The notes under the pieces are model-generated. The model was not told where the DNA came from and made no database searches. It saw only the letters and a list, made by a program, of their open reading frames with translations. Shown here one piece after another: positions 42,031 to 52,525 of a stretch of 64,000 nt of DNA. Every line of letters begins with the position of its first letter. Within the stretch, counting starts at the first letter, position 1. Position numbers and translations under genes: made by a program. Location of the stretch: the NCBI RefSeq assembly GCF_024169315.1, contig NZ_JALJWR010000001.1, positions 4,700,501 through 4,764,500 of the forward strand. The letters are read 5' to 3'. Source of the stretch: Pseudomonas migulae (GTDB lineage: Bacteria; Pseudomonadota; Gammaproteobacteria; Pseudomonadales; Pseudomonadaceae).

Positions 42031-42786
42031 ATGCGTCGCCCTATGGTAGCTGGTAACTGGAAGATGCACGGTACCCGCGCCAGCGTCGCTGAGCTGATCA
42101 AAGGCTTGCGTAATTTGGCCTTGCCGAGCGGTGTTGATGTAGCGGTATTCCCGTCTTTCTTGCATATCAATCAAGTGATTGATGGTCTGGAAGGCAAGTC
42201 GATCAAGGTCGGCGCGCAGAACGTTGCGGTGGAAGCCAAACAAGGTGCATTGACCGGTGAGGTTGCACCGAGTCAGTTGGCTGATGAAGGTTGTTCTCTG
42301 GTGCTCGTCGGGCATTCCGAACGCCGCCAGATCATCGGCGAGAATGATGAAGCACTGATTCGCAAGTTCGCCGCGGCACAGGAATGTGGCTTGATTCCGG
42401 TGTTATGCATCGGGGAAACCCTGGAGCAGCGCGAAGCCGGTAAAACGCTTGAAGTTGTCGGGCATCAGCTCGGCAGCGTCATCGAGAAACTGGGTGTCGG
42501 TGTTTTTGCAAAGGCAGTAATCGCTTACGAGCCGGTCTGGGCCATTGGTACCGGGCTGACTGCTTCGCCGCAACAGGCGCAGGATGTGCACGCAGCCATT
42601 CGCGCTCAGTTGGCGGCAGAGAATTCTGAGGTCGCACAAGGTGTGCGGCTTCTATACGGCGGCAGCGTGAAGGCGGCCAATGCGGTCGAACTGTTCGGCA
42701 TGCCGGATATCGATGGGGGGCTCATTGGTGGAGCTTCCCTGAATGCAGATGAGTTCGGTGCGATTATTCGCGCCGCGGGAAACTGA
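42031..42786 (+). CDS. tpiA: Triosephosphate isomerase
   Basis: 251 residues. It interconverts DHAP and glyceraldehyde-3-phosphate. Catalytic residues are all present: N and K in VAGNWKMHG (about 7-15), His in LVGHSERRQ (about 93), Glu in [11 protein letters not shown] (about 165), and the phosphate-binding [10 protein letters not shown] (about 207). secG starts five bases after its stop. Confidence 0.98.
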   Translation: MRRPMVAGNWKMHGTRASVAELIKGLRNLALPSGVDVAVFPSFLHINQVIDGLEGKSIKVGAQNVAVEAKQGALTGEVAPSQLADEGCSLVLVGHSERRQIIGENDEALIRKFAAAQECGLIPVLCIGETLEQREAGKTLEVVGHQLGSVIEKLGVGVFAKAVIAYEPVWAIGTGLTASPQQAQDVHAAIRAQLAAENSEVAQGVRLLYGGSVKAANAVELFGMPDIDGGLIGGASLNADEFGAIIRAAGN

Positions 42787-42790
42787 AAAA

Positions 42791-43174
42791 ATGCTGGAAA
42801 CAGTCGTAGTCGTTTTTCATCTGCTGGGTGCATTGGGCGTAGTTGCTCTGGTATTGCTGCAGCAGGGTAAAGGTGCGGATGCTGGCGCGTCTTTCGGAGC
42901 AGGTGCTTCAAATACTGTGTTCGGAAGCCAAGGTTCCTCTACCTTTCTTAGTAAGTTTACTGCTATACTTGCCGCCGGTTTCTTCATAACCAGCTTAGGG
43001 TTAGGTTACTTTGCTAAAGAGAAAGCTCACCAGCTGACTCAAGTAGGTTTGCCAAACCCGGCAGTGTTGGAAGTTCCAAAGCAACAACCGGCTTCTGATG
43101 ATGTCCCGGTGCTTCAAGAGCAAAAGTCGGCTACCCCAGCGACTGACGTGCCTCCAGCTCAAGAGCAAAAGTAA
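42791..43174 (+). CDS. secG: Protein-export membrane protein SecG
   Basis: 127 residues from the ATG at 42791 ([16 protein letters not shown]); the longer open frame lies within tpiA. Two membrane helices (about 3-23 and 53-72) enclose the family motif [24 protein letters not shown] in pieces. The C-terminal 45 residues are a Pro/Gln-rich cytosolic tail with a repeated (P-A-x)QEQK pattern. Part of the SecYEG channel. tRNA-Leu follows 21 bases later. Confidence 0.97.
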   Translation: MLETVVVVFHLLGALGVVALVLLQQGKGADAGASFGAGASNTVFGSQGSSTFLSKFTAILAAGFFITSLGLGYFAKEKAHQLTQVGLPNPAVLEVPKQQPASDDVPVLQEQKSATPATDVPPAQEQK

Positions 43175-43195
43175 GAAGGTTTCAAACGTAGTATT

Positions 43196-43281
43196 GCCGA
43201 GGTGGTGGAATTGGTAGACACGCAACCTTGAGGTGGTTGTGCCCATAGGGTGTAGGGGTTCGAGTCCCCTTCTCGGTACCA
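43196..43281 (+). tRNA. tRNA-Leu (anticodon GAG)
   Basis: 86 bases with a long variable arm. Acceptor GCCGAGG pairs with TCTCGGT (two G-U pairs), CCA is encoded, and the anticodon loop TTGAGGT gives GAG at 43230-43232. Its transcription probably continues from secG; a terminator follows. Confidence 0.97.
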
Positions 43282-43292
43282 ATTATCAGGAG

Positions 43293-43316
43293 AGCCCGCT
43301 GTTGCGGGCTTTCTTG
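43293..43316 (+). terminator. Terminator after tRNA-Leu
   Basis: AGCCCGC, TGTT, GCGGGCT followed by TTCTTG. Confidence 0.8.
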
Positions 43317-43332
43317 TAGGTGGAAGGTTACA

Positions 43333-43361
43333 TTGACCCTGTCAGGGATCGGTCGTATACT
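43333..43361 (+). promoter_or_regulatory. Sigma-70 promoter of tRNA-fMet and rimP-nusA-infB
   Basis: TTGACC (43333-43338), exactly 17 bases, TATACT (43356-43361); 16 bases before the tRNA. It is the best consensus promoter in the window. It is followed by a GC-rich start region, as for stringently controlled stable-RNA promoters. Confidence 0.9.
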
Positions 43362-43377
43362 TCCGCCCCAGCTTTGT

Positions 43378-43454
<77 letters not shown>

Positions 43455-43462
43455 GTTTAAGG

Positions 43463-43485
43463 AGCCCCTTTTAAGGGGCTTTTTG
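43463..43485 (+). terminator. Terminator after tRNA-fMet
   Basis: AGCCCCTT, TT, AAGGGGCT, TTTTG. It must be read through if the operon relies on the tRNA promoter. Confidence 0.85.
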
Positions 43486-43527
43486 TTAGCTGGACACTTT
43501 CTACGCCGCTGTTCGACGGCGTTTCAA

Positions 43528-43557
43528 GGATGGGCGTTTCGCCCATTTTTTTATTTT
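43528..43557 (+). terminator. Second terminator-like hairpin before rimP
   Basis: ATGGGCG, TTT, CGCCCAT followed by TTTTTTATTTT. It lies 36 bases before the rimP GTG. A further weaker inverted repeat (ACGCCG/CGGCGT, 43502-43522) precedes it, giving three consecutive hairpins in the leader. Confidence 0.85.
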
Positions 43558-43592
43558 GCATAGCATGCACATACATGCACGAGGGGGTTCAG

Positions 43593-44051
43593 GTGTCGAG
43601 CAAGCTAGAAGAGTTGCAGGCCTTGTTGGCCCCGGTGGTCGTGGCCCTAGGCTATGAATGCTGGGGTATTGAGTTCTCGGCTCAAGGTCGCCACTCAATG
43701 TTGCGCGTTTATATTGATAAAGAAGGCGGCGTACTGGTGGACGATTGCGCCATCGTCAGCCGTCAGATCAGCGGTGTCCTGGATGTTGAAGATCCAATCG
43801 CCGTTGAATACACCCTTGAAGTTTCCTCGCCTGGCATGGAACGCCCACTGTTCACTATTGAGCAGTTTGCAAAATTTGCCGGTGAACAAGTGAAGATCAA
43901 GCTGCGCTCGCCTTTTGAAGGACGACGCAACTTTCAGGGCCTTCTGCGCGGTGTAGAAGAGCAGGACGTCGTGGTGCAGGTAGAAGACCATGAATTCCTG
44001 TTGCCGATCGATATGATCGACAAGGCCAACATTATTCCCAGTTTTGACTGA
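43593..44051 (+). CDS. rimP: Ribosome maturation factor RimP
   Basis: 152 residues from the GTG at 43593, which has GAGGGGG five bases upstream. An ATG at 43575 in frame would place the ribosome binding site inside the gene. RimP acts in 30S maturation. Conserved core: [11 protein letters not shown], then [20 protein letters not shown] and [13 protein letters not shown]. First protein gene of the nusA-infB operon. Confidence 0.95.
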   Translation: MSSKLEELQALLAPVVVALGYECWGIEFSAQGRHSMLRVYIDKEGGVLVDDCAIVSRQISGVLDVEDPIAVEYTLEVSSPGMERPLFTIEQFAKFAGEQVKIKLRSPFEGRRNFQGLLRGVEEQDVVVQVEDHEFLLPIDMIDKANIIPSFD

Positions 44052-44098
44052 GACGCGGATCCCGCGGATCCAATGGCTTGCGAAAGGCGAGGCGTACG

Positions 44099-45580
44099 AT
44101 GAGCAAAGAAGTACTGCTGGTTGTTGAGTCGGTATCCAATGAAAAGGGCGTACCGGCAAACGTAATTTTTGAAGCGCTGGAGCTGGCTCTGGCCACCGCT
44201 ACAAAAAAGCGGTTTGAGGACGAAGTCGATCTGCGTGTGGAAATCAATCGCCACACCGGTGCTTACGAGACATTCCGTCGCTGGACGGTAGTCGAAGAAG
44301 CAGACCTGGACGATCCGGCCATCGAAACCTGGCCAAGCAAGGTTGCCGAAACGCATCCTGGTGCTCAGGTTGGCGATGTCGTCGAAGAAAAGATCGAATC
44401 CATCGAGTTCGGCCGTATCGCTGCACAGACTGCCAAGCAAGTCATTGTGCAGAAAGTTCGCGAAGCCGAGCGTGCTCAAGTCGTCGACGCCTATCGCGAG
44501 CGCCTGGGGGAAATCATCTCCGGCACCGTGAAGAAAGTGACCCGCGACAACGTGATCGTCGACCTGGGCAACAACGCCGAAGCGTTGCTGGCTCGTGAAG
44601 ACATCATCTCTCGCGAAACTTTCCGGGTTGGCGTGCGCCTGCGTGCGCTGCTCAAGGAAATCCGCACCGAGAACCGCGGCCCGCAGCTGATCCTGTCGCG
44701 TACTGCGCCGGAAATGCTGATCGAGTTGTTCCGCATCGAAGTGCCGGAAATCGCTGAAGGCCTGATCGAAGTAATGGCTGCCTCCCGTGACCCGGGTTCG
44801 CGTGCCAAGATCGCGGTCCGCTCCAAGGACAAACGCATCGACCCGCAAGGCGCTTGCATCGGTATGCGCGGTTCGCGCGTCCAGGCAGTGTCGGGTGAGT
44901 TGGGCGGTGAGCGTGTGGACATCGTCCTGTGGGACGACAACCCGGCTCAGTTCGTGATCAATGCAATGTCGCCGGCTGAAGTGGCGGCAATTATCGTTGA
45001 CGAAGATGCCCATGCAATGGACATCGCCGTTGGCGCAGACAATCTGGCTCAGGCCATCGGTCGTGGTGGTCAGAACGTGCGTCTGGCCAGCCAGTTGACT
45101 GGCTGGACCCTGAACGTGATGACCGAATCGGACATCCAGGCTAAGCAGCAAGCAGAAACCGGCGACATCCTGCGCAACTTCATCGACGAGCTGGAAGTCG
45201 ACGAAGACCTGGCACAGGTGCTGGTAGATGAAGGCTTCACCAGCCTGGAAGAGATTGCCTACGTACCGTTGGAAGAAATGCTCAACATCGACGGCTTTGA
45301 CGAAGAAACCGTCAACGAGCTTCGCGCTCGTGCCAAGGATCGTTTGTTGACCAAAGCCATCGCTACTGAGGAAAAGCTGGCAGACGCCCATCCGGCCGAA
45401 GACCTGCTCTCGCTTGAGGGTATGGACAAGGATTTGGCGATGGAACTGGCGGTGCGCGGCGTAATTACCCGCGAAGACCTGGCCGAGCAGTCTATTGACG
45501 ACCTGCTCGACATCGACGGCATTGACGATGATCGTGCCGGCAAGTTGATCATGGCCGCCCGAGCCCACTGGTTCGAGTAA
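44099..45580 (+). CDS. nusA: Transcription termination/antitermination factor NusA
   Basis: 493 residues from the ATG at 44099 ([17 protein letters not shown]). Domains in order: RNA polymerase-binding N domain (1-125), S1 (about 135-200), KH1/KH2 (about 200-345, with [12 protein letters not shown] and [12 protein letters not shown]), and two acidic repeats (about 365-493, each with a helix-hairpin LxxLGxx-type ending [11 protein letters not shown] / [11 protein letters not shown]). It modulates pausing, termination and antitermination. Confidence 0.98.
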   Translation: MSKEVLLVVESVSNEKGVPANVIFEALELALATATKKRFEDEVDLRVEINRHTGAYETFRRWTVVEEADLDDPAIETWPSKVAETHPGAQVGDVVEEKIESIEFGRIAAQTAKQVIVQKVREAERAQVVDAYRERLGEIISGTVKKVTRDNVIVDLGNNAEALLAREDIISRETFRVGVRLRALLKEIRTENRGPQLILSRTAPEMLIELFRIEVPEIAEGLIEVMAASRDPGSRAKIAVRSKDKRIDPQGACIGMRGSRVQAVSGELGGERVDIVLWDDNPAQFVINAMSPAEVAAIIVDEDAHAMDIAVGADNLAQAIGRGGQNVRLASQLTGWTLNVMTESDIQAKQQAETGDILRNFIDELEVDEDLAQVLVDEGFTSLEEIAYVPLEEMLNIDGFDEETVNELRARAKDRLLTKAIATEEKLADAHPAEDLLSLEGMDKDLAMELAVRGVITREDLAEQSIDDLLDIDGIDDDRAGKLIMAARAHWFE

Positions 45581-45607
45581 TTAGGCGCGGCCTGAGGAGA
45601 GAAGTGC

Positions 45608-48136
45608 ATGACGCAAGTCACGGTGAAACAACTGGCCGATGAGGTCAAAACACCGGTAGAGCGCCTGTTGCAGCAGATGCGTGAGGCAGGTCTGCCGCAC
45701 ACCGCCGCCGAAGAACATGTGACTGACAGTGAGAAGCAATCTTTGCTGACTCACTTGAAAAGCAGCCACAAGGCGAAAGTGGAAGAACCACGCAAGATCA
45801 CACTGCAGCGTAAAACCACCAGCACCCTGCGTGTTGCTGGCAGCAAAAGCATCAGTGTTGAAGTTCGTAAAAAGAAAGTTTTCGTACAGCGCAGCCCGGA
45901 AGAAATCGAAGCCGAGCGCAAACGCGAACTGGAAGAACGTCGCGCAGTAGAAAATGCTGCTCGTCAGAAGGCTGAAGAAGAAGCCAAGCGTCGCGCCGAA
46001 GAAGAAGCGCGTCGCCAGCCTGCTGCTGCGCAAACCGCTTCCAACGACGCCGTTGCAGCGCCGGTTGCAGTTGCCGAACCCGTACGTGAAAGCGCACCGG
46101 TTGTTGCGGCTGCACCTGCTCCGTCTGCTGACGTTCGTAACAAGCAGAACGAACAGCGTCGTCCGGACAAACCACGTGCCGACGATAACAATCGTCGTGG
46201 CAGTGGCGATGGCGAGCGCAAAAACGCTCCACATCGTGCTTCGGTCAAAGAGAAAGCGCCTGCTCCACGTGTTGCGCCACGTACTACCGACGAAGAAAGC
46301 GATGGCTTCCGTCGTGGTGGTCGCGGCAAGGCCAAGCTGAAGAAACGCAACGCCCACGGTTTCCAGAGCCCAACCGGCCCTGTTGTGCGCGAAGTGAAGA
46401 TCGGCGAGACCATCACTGTTGGCGATCTCGCCCAGCAGATGTCGGTCAAGGCTGCTGAAATCATCAAGTTCATGTTCAAACTGGGTACTCCAGCGACCAT
46501 CAACCAGGTACTGGATCAGGAAACTGCCCAACTGGTTGCTGAAGAACTGGGCCACAAAGTGACCCTGGTCAGCGACACAGCCCTGGAAGATTCCCTGGCC
46601 GAGTCCCTGAAGTTTGAAGGTGAAGCGTTCTCCCGTGCTCCGGTCGTGACCGTAATGGGCCACGTTGACCACGGTAAGACCTCGCTGCTCGACTACATCC
46701 GTCGTGCCAAGGTAGCTGCAGGCGAAGCCGGCGGTATCACCCAGCACATCGGCGCGTACCACGTTGAAACCGAACGCGGCATGGTCACCTTCCTCGACAC
46801 CCCGGGTCACGCCGCGTTTACCGCAATGCGTGCTCGTGGTGCCAAGGCGACCGACATCGTGATCCTGGTGGTTGCAGCGGACGACGGCGTCATGCCGCAG
46901 ACCGTTGAAGCCGTTCAGCACGCCAAGGCTGCCGGTGTTCCGCTGGTTGTTGCAGTGAACAAAATCGACAAGCCGGGCGCCGATCTCGATCGCATCCGTA
47001 GCGAACTGTCGGTTCACGGCGTGACCTCGGAAGAGTGGGGCGGCGACACCCCGTTCGTATCGGTTTCGGCGAAAGTCGGTACTGGCGTGGACGAGTTGCT
47101 CGAAGCTGTTCTGCTGCAAGCCGAAGTTCTGGAACTGAAAGCAACTCCGTCGGCTCCAGGCCGTGGCGTTGTGGTTGAATCGCGTCTCGACAAAGGTCGT
47201 GGCCCGGTTGCAACCGTTCTGGTTCAAGACGGTACCCTGCGCCAAGGCGACATGGTGCTGGTCGGTTCGAACTATGGCCGTGTACGTGCCATGCTCGACG
47301 AGAACGGCAAGCCAATCAAGGAAGCCGGTCCTTCCATCCCTGTCGAGATTCTCGGCCTGGACGGTACCCCGGACGCTGGCGACGAGATGAGCGTGGTTGC
47401 CGACGAGAAGAAAGCCCGTGAAGTGGCTCTGTTCCGTCAAGGCAAGTTCCGCGAAGTCAAACTGGCCCGCGCTCACGCCGGCAAGCTTGAAAACATCTTC
47501 GAGAACATGGGTCAGGAAGAGAAGAAGACGCTCAACATCGTCCTCAAATCCGACGTCCGTGGTTCGCTGGAAGCGTTGAACGGTGCCTTGAACGGCCTGG
47601 GTAACGACGAAGTGCAAGTGCGTGTTGTCGGTGGCGGTGTCGGTGGTATCACCGAGTCCGACGCCAACCTGGCACTGGCCTCCAACGCTGTACTGTTCGG
47701 CTTCAACGTGCGTGCCGATGCCGGCGCTCGCAAGATCGTCGAGCAGGAAGGTCTGGATATGCGTTACTACAACGTGATCTACGACATCATCGAAGACGTC
47801 AAGAAAGCCCTCACCGGTATGTTGGGCAGCGATGTTCGCGAGAACATCCTGGGTATCGCTGAAGTCCGTGATGTGTTCCGTTCGCCGAAGTTTGGCGCGA
47901 TCGCCGGTTGCATGGTTATCGAAGGTGTTGTTCACCGTAACCGTCCAATCCGTGTACTGCGTGAAGACATCGTTATCTTCGAAGGCGAGCTGGAATCCCT
48001 GCGCCGCTTCAAGGATGACGCTTCCGAAGTACGTGCCGGCATGGAATGCGGTATCGGCGTGAAGAGCTACAACGACGTCAAAGTCGGTGACAAGATCGAA
48101 GTCTTCGAGAAGGTTCAGGTTGCTCGCAGCCTCTAA
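45608..48136 (+). CDS. infB: Translation initiation factor IF-2
   Basis: 842 residues. The N-terminal part has an IF2_N domain (1-55), a long charged Ala/Glu/Arg-rich helical region (about 95-180), and a second IF2_N domain (about 260-310). The GTPase domain starts near 345 with [16 protein letters not shown], and has DTPGHAAF and NKIDKPGAD. Domains II-IV follow. It places fMet-tRNA on the 30S subunit, fitting the tRNA-fMet at the operon head. Internal in-frame starts may make a shorter IF2 form. Confidence 0.98.
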   Translation: MTQVTVKQLADEVKTPVERLLQQMREAGLPHTAAEEHVTDSEKQSLLTHLKSSHKAKVEEPRKITLQRKTTSTLRVAGSKSISVEVRKKKVFVQRSPEEIEAERKRELEERRAVENAARQKAEEEAKRRAEEEARRQPAAAQTASNDAVAAPVAVAEPVRESAPVVAAAPAPSADVRNKQNEQRRPDKPRADDNNRRGSGDGERKNAPHRASVKEKAPAPRVAPRTTDEESDGFRRGGRGKAKLKKRNAHGFQSPTGPVVREVKIGETITVGDLAQQMSVKAAEIIKFMFKLGTPATINQVLDQETAQLVAEELGHKVTLVSDTALEDSLAESLKFEGEAFSRAPVVTVMGHVDHGKTSLLDYIRRAKVAAGEAGGITQHIGAYHVETERGMVTFLDTPGHAAFTAMRARGAKATDIVILVVAADDGVMPQTVEAVQHAKAAGVPLVVAVNKIDKPGADLDRIRSELSVHGVTSEEWGGDTPFVSVSAKVGTGVDELLEAVLLQAEVLELKATPSAPGRGVVVESRLDKGRGPVATVLVQDGTLRQGDMVLVGSNYGRVRAMLDENGKPIKEAGPSIPVEILGLDGTPDAGDEMSVVADEKKAREVALFRQGKFREVKLARAHAGKLENIFENMGQEEKKTLNIVLKSDVRGSLEALNGALNGLGNDEVQVRVVGGGVGGITESDANLALASNAVLFGFNVRADAGARKIVEQEGLDMRYYNVIYDIIEDVKKALTGMLGSDVRENILGIAEVRDVFRSPKFGAIAGCMVIEGVVHRNRPIRVLREDIVIFEGELESLRRFKDDASEVRAGMECGIGVKSYNDVKVGDKIEVFEKVQVARSL

Positions 48137-48207
48137 CTCGCGCACTTCAAGGGCCACGCCAAGCCGCCGCATGCAAATGCGCGGCACAGCGTCAGGACTC
48201 TAAACGC

Positions 48208-48243
48208 AACGCCCGGTCTGGCTTTTGTCAGGCCGGGCGTTTG
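48208..48243 (+). terminator. Terminator-like hairpin between infB and rbfA
   Basis: AACGCCCGGTCTG, loop GCTTTTGT, CAGGCCGGGCGTT: 13 pairs with one G-U, but only a short T tail. Probably partial, since rbfA follows 53 bases later on the same strand. Confidence 0.7.
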
Positions 48244-48295
48244 CCGCTTTCAGACCCTTCGGGTTTCACCGTGGGGCAGTAACAGGTAACAAGAC

Positions 48296-48697
48296 ATGGC
48301 AAAAGAATACAGCCGTACCCAACGTATCGGCGATCAGATGCAGCGTGAGCTGGCACAGCTGATCCGTCGTGAAGTCAAAGACCCGCGCGTCGGCCTGGTC
48401 ACCATTACCGCTGTTGAAGTCAGCCGTGACGTCGGTCACGCCAAGATCTTCATCACCGTGATGGGGCAGGACAATGCCGAAGACATCGCGCAAAGCATCA
48501 AGGTGCTCAACTCCGCCGCCGGTTTCCTGCGTATGCAGTTGGCTCGCGAAATGAAGTTGCGCAGCGTTCCGCAGTTGCACTTCCACTACGACGAAAGCGT
48601 CGTGCGTGGCGCGCACCTGTCGGCACTGATCGAGCGTGCGGTGGCTGAAGACAATCAGCACCCGGTTGCGGCAGAAGCCGAAGACACCAAGGAGTAA
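48296..48697 (+). CDS. rbfA: Ribosome-binding factor A
   Basis: 133 residues. A KH-type fold protein that binds the 30S subunit during maturation of the 16S 5' end. Hallmarks: [27 protein letters not shown] at the start in pieces and the C-terminal [13 protein letters not shown]. truB follows three bases after the stop. Confidence 0.97.
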   Translation: MAKEYSRTQRIGDQMQRELAQLIRREVKDPRVGLVTITAVEVSRDVGHAKIFITVMGQDNAEDIAQSIKVLNSAAGFLRMQLAREMKLRSVPQLHFHYDESVVRGAHLSALIERAVAEDNQHPVAAEAEDTKE

Positions 48698-48700
48698 TCG

Positions 48701-49618
48701 GTGGCTCAGGTCAAACGTATCCGTCGTAACGTCAGCGGTATCATCCTGCTCGACAAACCGCTGGGGTTCACTTCCAACGCAGCCTTGCAGAAGGTCCGCT
48801 GGTTGCTGAACGCCGAGAAGGCCGGGCACACCGGCAGTCTCGATCCGCTGGCCACTGGCGTGTTGCCGCTGTGCTTCGGTGAGGCCACCAAGTTCTCGCA
48901 ATACCTGCTCGATTCCGACAAGGCTTACGAAACGCTGGCGCAACTGGGCAAAACCACCACCACGGCGGACGCCGAGGGTGAAGTTTTGCAGGAACGCCCG
49001 GTGACCGTTGGTCGATCCGATGTCGAAGCGGCACTGCCGAAATTTCGTGGGCAAATCAGTCAGATACCGCCGATGTACTCGGCGCTCAAGCGTGATGGCC
49101 AGCCGCTGTACAAGCTGGCACGTGCAGGCGAAGTAGTGGAGCGCGAACCGCGTTCTGTTACTATTGCGCGCTTGGAATTGCTGGCATTTGAAGGTGATAC
49201 TGCGCGGCTGGCGGTGGATTGCAGCAAAGGCACCTATATCCGCACCCTGGTGGAGGATATCGGTGAGCAACTCGGTTGTGGCGCTTACGTGGCTGAATTG
49301 CGACGTACCCAGGCCGGGCCTTTCACCCTGGCGCAGACAGTTACGCTTGAAGAGCTGGAAGCGGTACATGCCGAAGGCGGCAACGAAGCGGTCGACCGCT
49401 TCCTGATGCCATCGGACAGCGGCCTGCTGGATTGGCCACTGCTGCAGTTCTCGGAGCACAGCTCGTTCTACTGGCTAAACGGCCAACCGGTACGAGCCCC
49501 GGATGCACCGAAGTTCGGCATGGTACGGGTACAGGATCACAACGGTCGCTTCATCGGTATCGGTGAAGTGAGCGAAGACGGGCGCATCGCGCCGCGTCGA
49601 CTGATTCGGTCAGAATGA
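48701..49618 (+). CDS. truB: tRNA pseudouridine-55 synthase TruB
   Basis: 305 residues from the GTG at 48701 with AAGGAG upstream, partly within rbfA. It makes pseudouridine at position 55 of the T-loop. The catalytic Asp lies in [19 protein letters not shown] (about 40-58); further motifs are [19 protein letters not shown] and [15 protein letters not shown]. The C-terminal PUA-like domain ends about residue 300. Confidence 0.97.
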   Translation: MAQVKRIRRNVSGIILLDKPLGFTSNAALQKVRWLLNAEKAGHTGSLDPLATGVLPLCFGEATKFSQYLLDSDKAYETLAQLGKTTTTADAEGEVLQERPVTVGRSDVEAALPKFRGQISQIPPMYSALKRDGQPLYKLARAGEVVEREPRSVTIARLELLAFEGDTARLAVDCSKGTYIRTLVEDIGEQLGCGAYVAELRRTQAGPFTLAQTVTLEELEAVHAEGGNEAVDRFLMPSDSGLLDWPLLQFSEHSSFYWLNGQPVRAPDAPKFGMVRVQDHNGRFIGIGEVSEDGRIAPRRLIRSE

Positions 49619-49668
49619 CCGGACGAGGGTGGCTGTTAACAGGCACGGTCACTACTCATTTTTAGATA

Positions 49669-49716
49669 CAGGGATTTGTCCCTGGCCTGTTGAAACTGTT
49701 TTTCTGAAACAGTTTC
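49669..49716 (+). promoter_or_regulatory. Two leader hairpins upstream of rpsO
   Basis: CAGGGA, TTTG, TCCCTG (49669-49684), then GAAACTGTTT, TTCTG, AAACAGTTTC (49692-49716). The second, ten-pair A/T-rich stem ends 19 bases before the rpsO ATG and close to its AAGGA site. It may be the site of S15 autocontrol, which uses differing leader structures in different bacteria, or an RNase processing site. Confidence 0.55.
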
Positions 49717-49735
49717 CTGATAAAAGGATTGCCTC

Positions 49736-50005
49736 ATGGCTCTCGACGTTCAAGAAAAAGCTCAAATCGTAGCTGACTACCAGCAAGCTGTTGGTGACAC
49801 CGGTTCGCCAGAAGTGCAAGTTGCACTGCTGACCCACAACATCAACAAGCTGCAAGGTCACTTCAAGGCCAACGGTAAAGATCACCACTCCCGTCGTGGT
49901 CTGATCCGCATGGTAAACCAGCGTCGTAAGCTGCTGGACTACCTGAAAGGCAAGGATCTGGGTCGTTATCAGGCTCTGATCGGTCGCCTGGGTCTGCGTC
50001 GCTAA
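49736..50005 (+). CDS. rpsO: 30S ribosomal protein S15
   Basis: 89 residues, standard length. A four-helix protein that binds the 16S central domain. Signature: [21 protein letters not shown] (about 22-42, split) and [18 protein letters not shown]. It is followed by pnp after 195 bases, the same pair as in E. coli. Confidence 0.99.
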   Translation: MALDVQEKAQIVADYQQAVGDTGSPEVQVALLTHNINKLQGHFKANGKDHHSRRGLIRMVNQRRKLLDYLKGKDLGRYQALIGRLGLRR

Positions 50006-50200
50006 TAAGCGATTGCGCTAGAGGTTGGTTGTCTGTCGTACGTCAGTGGGTTTCCCGCTGGCGCATGGCAGGCTCCCAGCCTCAAGTTTTATCTGGATAC
50101 ACGTTTTACCCTGGACAGGCGTTGGGCCGATTCCCGACATTGCCCAAGAATTTCGCAAGAAGACAAGTTCCCCAAGAGCCACAAAAGAAGGTAGGACACC

Positions 50201-52306
50201 GTGAACCCGGTAATCAAAAAATTCCAGTTCGGTCAGTCGACCGTTACCCTCGAGACTGGCCGTATCGCCCGTCAGGCCTCCGGCGCAGTATTGGTCACCG
50301 TTGACGACGACGTCAGCGTGTTGGTGACTGTAGTCGGTGCCAAGCAAGCCGATCCAGGCAAGGGCTTCTTCCCTCTGTCCGTTCACTACCAGGAAAAGAC
50401 TTACGCTGCCGGTAAGATCCCTGGCGGTTTCTTCAAGCGCGAAGGCCGTCCTTCCGAGAAAGAAACCCTGACTTCCCGACTGATCGACCGTCCGATCCGT
50501 CCGCTGTTCCCGGAAGGCTTCATGAACGAAGTGCAGGTTGTCTGCACTGTCGTTTCCACCAGCAAGAAGACCGATCCGGACATCGCTGCGATGATCGGTA
50601 CCTCGGCTGCGCTGGCCATCTCCGGCATTCCTTTCGATGGCCCGATCGGCGCTGCACGCGTTGCGTTCCACGAAAGCACCGGCTACCTGCTGAACCCGAC
50701 TTACGAACAACAGAAAGCGTCGAGCCTGGACATGGTCGTTGCCGGTACTTCGGAAGCCGTTCTGATGGTTGAATCGGAAGCCAAAGAGCTGACCGAAGAC
50801 CAGATGCTGGGCGCGGTACTGTTTGCTCACGACGAGTTCCAGGTGGTGATCAACGCCGTTAAAGAACTGGCCGCTGAAGCTGCCAAGCCGACCTGGACCT
50901 GGGCTCCACAGCCAGAAGCCACTGCGCTGCTGGGCGCGATCCGTGCCGAGTTCGGCGACGCGATCTCCCAGGCTTACACCATCACCATCAAGGCCGACCG
51001 TTACGCTCGCCTGGGTGAGCTGAAAGACCAGGTGGTTGCCAAGCTGTCCGGTGAAGAAGGTCAGCCGACTTCCGCTGAAGTCAAAGCTGCTTTCGGTGAA
51101 ATCGAATACCGCACCGTTCGCGAAAACATCGTAAACGGCAAGCCACGTATCGACGGTCGCGACACCAAGACCGTACGTCCTTTGAACATCGAAGTCGGTG
51201 TTCTGCCTAAGACCCACGGCTCGGCTCTGTTCACCCGTGGCGAAACCCAGGCACTGGTCGTTGCAACACTGGGCACCGCCCGTGACGCGCAGCTGCTGGA
51301 CACCCTGGAAGGCGAGAAAAAAGACCCGTTCATGCTGCACTACAACTTCCCTCCGTTCTCGGTAGGTGAGTGTGGTCGCATGGGTGGCGCTGGTCGTCGC
51401 GAAATCGGTCACGGCCGTCTGGCCCGTCGTTCGATTGCAGCCATGCTGCCTGCTGCCGACGTGTTCCCGTACACCATCCGTGTCGTGTCGGAAATCACCG
51501 AGTCCAACGGTTCGAGCTCCATGGCTTCGGTCTGCGGCGCTTCCCTGGCCCTGATGGATGCCGGCGTTCCGATGAAGGCACCGGTTGCCGGTATCGCCAT
51601 GGGTCTGGTTAAAGAAGGCGAGAAGTTCGCCGTCCTGACCGACATCCTGGGTGACGAAGACCACCTGGGCGACATGGACTTCAAAGTAGCCGGTACCGCC
51701 AAAGGTGTTACCGCGCTGCAGATGGACATCAAGATCAAAGGCATCACCGAAGAAATCATGGAAATCGCTCTGGGCCAAGCCCTGGAAGCGCGCCTGAACA
51801 TCCTCGGTCAGATGAACCAGATCATTGGCCAGTCGCGTACCGAACTGTCGGAAAACGCTCCGACCATGATCGCGATGAAAATCGACACCGACAAAATCCG
51901 TGATGTCATCGGTAAAGGCGGCGCGACCATTCGTGCGATCTGTGAAGAGACCAAGGCTTCGATCGACATCGAAGACGACGGCTCGATCAAGATCTTCGGC
52001 GAAACCAAGGAAGCGGCTGAAGCAGCACGTCAGCGCGTTCTGGGCATCACCGCAGAAGCTGAAATCGGCAAGATCTACGTCGGTAAGGTTGAGCGCATCG
52101 TCGACTTCGGCGCATTCGTCAACATCCTGCCTGGCAAGGACGGTCTGGTTCACATCTCGATGCTGAGCGATGCTCGCGTCGAGAAAGTGACCGACATCCT
52201 GAAAGAAGGCCAGGAAGTGGAAGTACTGGTACTGGACGTGGACAACCGCGGCCGTATCAAGCTGTCCATCAAAGACGTCGCAGCAGCCAAGGCTTCGGGC
52301 GTTTAA
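50201..52306 (+). CDS. pnp: Polynucleotide phosphorylase
   Basis: 701 residues from the GTG at 50201, with AAGGTAGGA upstream. A phosphate-dependent 3'-5' exoribonuclease and degradosome part. Two RNase PH domains are visible ([20 protein letters not shown] near 75; FNPPFSVGE-like [16 protein letters not shown] near 384; [19 protein letters not shown] near 484). They are followed by KH ([20 protein letters not shown], about 567) and S1 ([15 protein letters not shown], about 627) domains. The 195-base rpsO-pnp leader holds a small stem (CAGTGGG/CCCGCTG, about 50045), but I see no clear RNase III-type long hairpin. Confidence 0.98.
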   Translation: MNPVIKKFQFGQSTVTLETGRIARQASGAVLVTVDDDVSVLVTVVGAKQADPGKGFFPLSVHYQEKTYAAGKIPGGFFKREGRPSEKETLTSRLIDRPIRPLFPEGFMNEVQVVCTVVSTSKKTDPDIAAMIGTSAALAISGIPFDGPIGAARVAFHESTGYLLNPTYEQQKASSLDMVVAGTSEAVLMVESEAKELTEDQMLGAVLFAHDEFQVVINAVKELAAEAAKPTWTWAPQPEATALLGAIRAEFGDAISQAYTITIKADRYARLGELKDQVVAKLSGEEGQPTSAEVKAAFGEIEYRTVRENIVNGKPRIDGRDTKTVRPLNIEVGVLPKTHGSALFTRGETQALVVATLGTARDAQLLDTLEGEKKDPFMLHYNFPPFSVGECGRMGGAGRREIGHGRLARRSIAAMLPAADVFPYTIRVVSEITESNGSSSMASVCGASLALMDAGVPMKAPVAGIAMGLVKEGEKFAVLTDILGDEDHLGDMDFKVAGTAKGVTALQMDIKIKGITEEIMEIALGQALEARLNILGQMNQIIGQSRTELSENAPTMIAMKIDTDKIRDVIGKGGATIRAICEETKASIDIEDDGSIKIFGETKEAAEAARQRVLGITAEAEIGKIYVGKVERIVDFGAFVNILPGKDGLVHISMLSDARVEKVTDILKEGQEVEVLVLDVDNRGRIKLSIKDVAAAKASGV

Positions 52307-52335
52307 TCACCCCAGCCTGACCGCTTCAACGTTAT

Positions 52336-52377
52336 AAAAAATGCCCCGCAGTGAAAACTGCGGGGCATTTTTTTGTC
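52336..52377 (+). terminator. Terminator of the rpsO-pnp operon
   Basis: AAAAAATGCCCCGCAGT, GAAA, ACTGCGGGGCATTTTTTT: 17 pairs with a GAAA-type loop and seven T. Confidence 0.97.
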
Positions 52378-52442
52378 TGCGAAAACTGGAAACGGTTTGT
52401 GGATTTGCCCGCTCACGATCCCGATGCTAGGTTTAGCTCACC

Positions 52443-52518
52443 GCCCGTGTAGCTCAGTCGGTAGAGCAGCGCACTCGTAACGCGAAGGTCGCAGGTTCGA
52501 TTCCTGTCTCGGGCACCA
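52443..52518 (+). tRNA. tRNA-Thr (anticodon CGT), with imperfect stems
   Basis: 76 bases with encoded CCA, D-arm GCTC/GAGC, T-arm GCAGG/CCTGT and anticodon CGT (52476-52478). Several helix positions do not pair: T6 faces T67 in the acceptor, and in the anticodon stem GCGCA faces CGCGA, so G27 faces A43 and A31 faces C39, leaving three firm pairs. It may be a functional but divergent tRNA, or one starting to decay. CGT-type tRNA-Thr is usually dispensable because a TGT tRNA can also read ACG. Confidence 0.85.
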
Positions 52519-52525
52519 TTCCCTG

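Noticed and set aside
45581..48187. 868-codon open frame antisense to infB
   Set aside because: Shadow of infB; no ribosome binding site or recognisable domain.
50018..52153. 711-codon open frame antisense to pnp
   Set aside because: Shadow of pnp.
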